A DNA stretch of 15,166 nucleotides. Origin: Lachnospiraceae bacterium. GTDB lineage: Bacteria > Bacillota > Clostridia > Lachnospirales > Lachnospiraceae. A program made the translations under genes and the position numbers. Shown here in pieces: positions 15,023 through 15,166 of this stretch. The notes beneath the pieces were generated by a model. The model was given only the letters and a program-made list of their open reading frames with translations, was not told the DNA's origin and did no database searches. The stretch spans positions 1-15,166 of the forward strand of contig DPZM01000240.1 in assembly GCA_003535955.1 (NCBI GenBank), in the 5' to 3' direction. The first letter of the stretch is position 1, and every line of letters begins with the position of its first letter.

Positions 15023-15051
15023 ATGAGTCAAGGAACCTGTCCCCGTGACTC
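15023..15051 (-). repeat. repeat copy 3, inverted
   Basis: On the minus strand it reads GAGTCACGGGGACAGGTTCC and then TTGACTCAT, the likely consensus. It differs from copy 1 at one position (GGTTCC against GATTCC) and from copy 2 at two. Confidence 0.85.
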
Positions 15052-15053
15052 TG

Positions 15054-15067
15054 TGTCCCCGTGACTC
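15054..15067 (-). repeat. repeat copy 4, inverted and partial
   Basis: TGTCCCCGTGACTC here exactly repeats the last 14 bases of copy 3 (15038-15051), offset by 16 bp. It ends 21 bp before the CIRCE operator. Confidence 0.8.
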
Positions 15068-15088
15068 TGACCCTGTTTCATTTTGCAA

Positions 15089-15115
15089 TTAGCACTCACC
15101 CTTGACGAGTGCTAA
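15089..15115 (+). promoter_or_regulatory. CIRCE operator (HrcA binding site)
   Basis: TTAGCACTC (15089-15097) and GAGTGCTAA (15107-15115) are perfect inverted arms with the canonical 9-nt spacer. In Firmicutes HrcA binds this element and represses chaperone genes such as groESL or hrcA-grpE-dnaK until heat shock. Confidence 0.97.
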
Positions 15116-15130
15116 CAATGGGTGTATAAT
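15102..15130 (+). promoter_or_regulatory. sigma-A promoter overlapping CIRCE
   Basis: TTGACG (15102-15107) and a perfect TATAAT (15125-15130) are separated by exactly 17 bp. The -35 lies inside the CIRCE spacer and right arm, so bound HrcA would block RNA polymerase directly. Confidence 0.9.
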
Positions 15131-15157
15131 GTTTTACAATCAGAGGAGGAAAGGCAG

Positions 15158-15166
15158 GTGAGGTTT
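15158..15166 (+). CDS. start of a CIRCE-controlled heat-shock gene (cut by the right edge)
   Basis: GTG (15158-15160) follows the strong ribosome binding site GAGGAGG (15143-15149) by 8 nt and lies about 20 nt after the expected transcription start. Only GTG AGG TTT (Met-Arg-Phe) is visible. The CIRCE control implies a chaperone, a Clp-type protease or HrcA itself, but three codons cannot identify it. Confidence 0.55.

Larger units (their letters stand above)
14777..15067. mobile_element. possible MITE/REP-like element bounded by inverted repeats
   Basis: Two copies of a repeat of about 29 bp face inward from the left (14779-14807 and 14834-14862). One full and one partial copy in the opposite orientation lie on the right (15023-15051 and 15054-15067). 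The central 160 bp has no open frame and no RNA gene that I recognise. A short non-coding segment with inverted ends fits a miniature non-autonomous element or a clustered REP repeat. No transposase, obvious target-site duplication or empty site is visible, so mobility is inference. Confidence 0.4.

Noticed and set aside
14903..15088. 61-codon minus-strand frame and a 78-codon plus-strand frame (14828-15064) in the repeat region
   Set aside because: Both run through the inverted repeats, have no ribosome binding site and give compositionally odd translations; treated as non-coding.

Overview
The window looks like chromosomal DNA from a Lachnospiraceae-type Firmicute, perhaps Butyrivibrio-like. 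The reasons are strong AGGAGG-type ribosome binding sites, sigma-A promoters, a perfect CIRCE operator, many GGDEF/EAL proteins, a LacI-type sensor fused to GGDEF, and heavy use of AGG and ATA codons. GC content looks intermediate by eye; it was not computed. No rRNA, tRNA, CRISPR array, prophage or transposase gene was seen.

Left edge (1-1541). Two minus-strand genes leave the window leftward. One is a short acidic protein (197-649) with its own promoter. The other is a membrane protein whose start overlaps the first gene's stop by 4 nt (1-200, cut by the window edge). Divergent to them are a doubtful one-span membrane peptide and a ThrH-type phosphoserine phosphatase/homoserine phosphotransferase (939-1541). 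Next on the plus strand is a cytoplasmic diguanylate cyclase with a LacI/periplasmic-binding-like sensor (1646-3508).

Main block (3502-14733). Seven minus-strand genes form what looks like one transcription unit, with junctions from a 4-nt overlap to 54 nt. In order of transcription they are: a Cache-HAMP-GGDEF membrane cyclase; the glycogen debranching enzyme GlgX; a membrane hybrid histidine-kinase-like protein fused to REC and GGDEF that has lost its phosphoacceptor His; a secreted SH3/glucosaminidase-like cell-wall protein; a 7TM protein with degenerate GGDEF and intact EAL; a RimJ/RimL-like acetyltransferase; and a small two-span membrane protein. Cyclic di-GMP synthesis (two GGDEF proteins) and breakdown (one EAL protein) therefore share a probable operon with glycogen breakdown and a wall hydrolase. 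Together with the LacI-GGDEF gene next door, the window holds four c-di-GMP turnover proteins.

Right edge (14734-15166). This 424-nt gene-free stretch carries the extended -10 promoter of the main block. It also holds a region of about 290 bp bounded by inverted copies of a GAGTCACGGGGACAG-type repeat, which is MITE/REP-like. Last is a CIRCE operator overlapping a consensus sigma-A promoter for a heat-shock gene, of which only the first three codons (GTG start) are visible.
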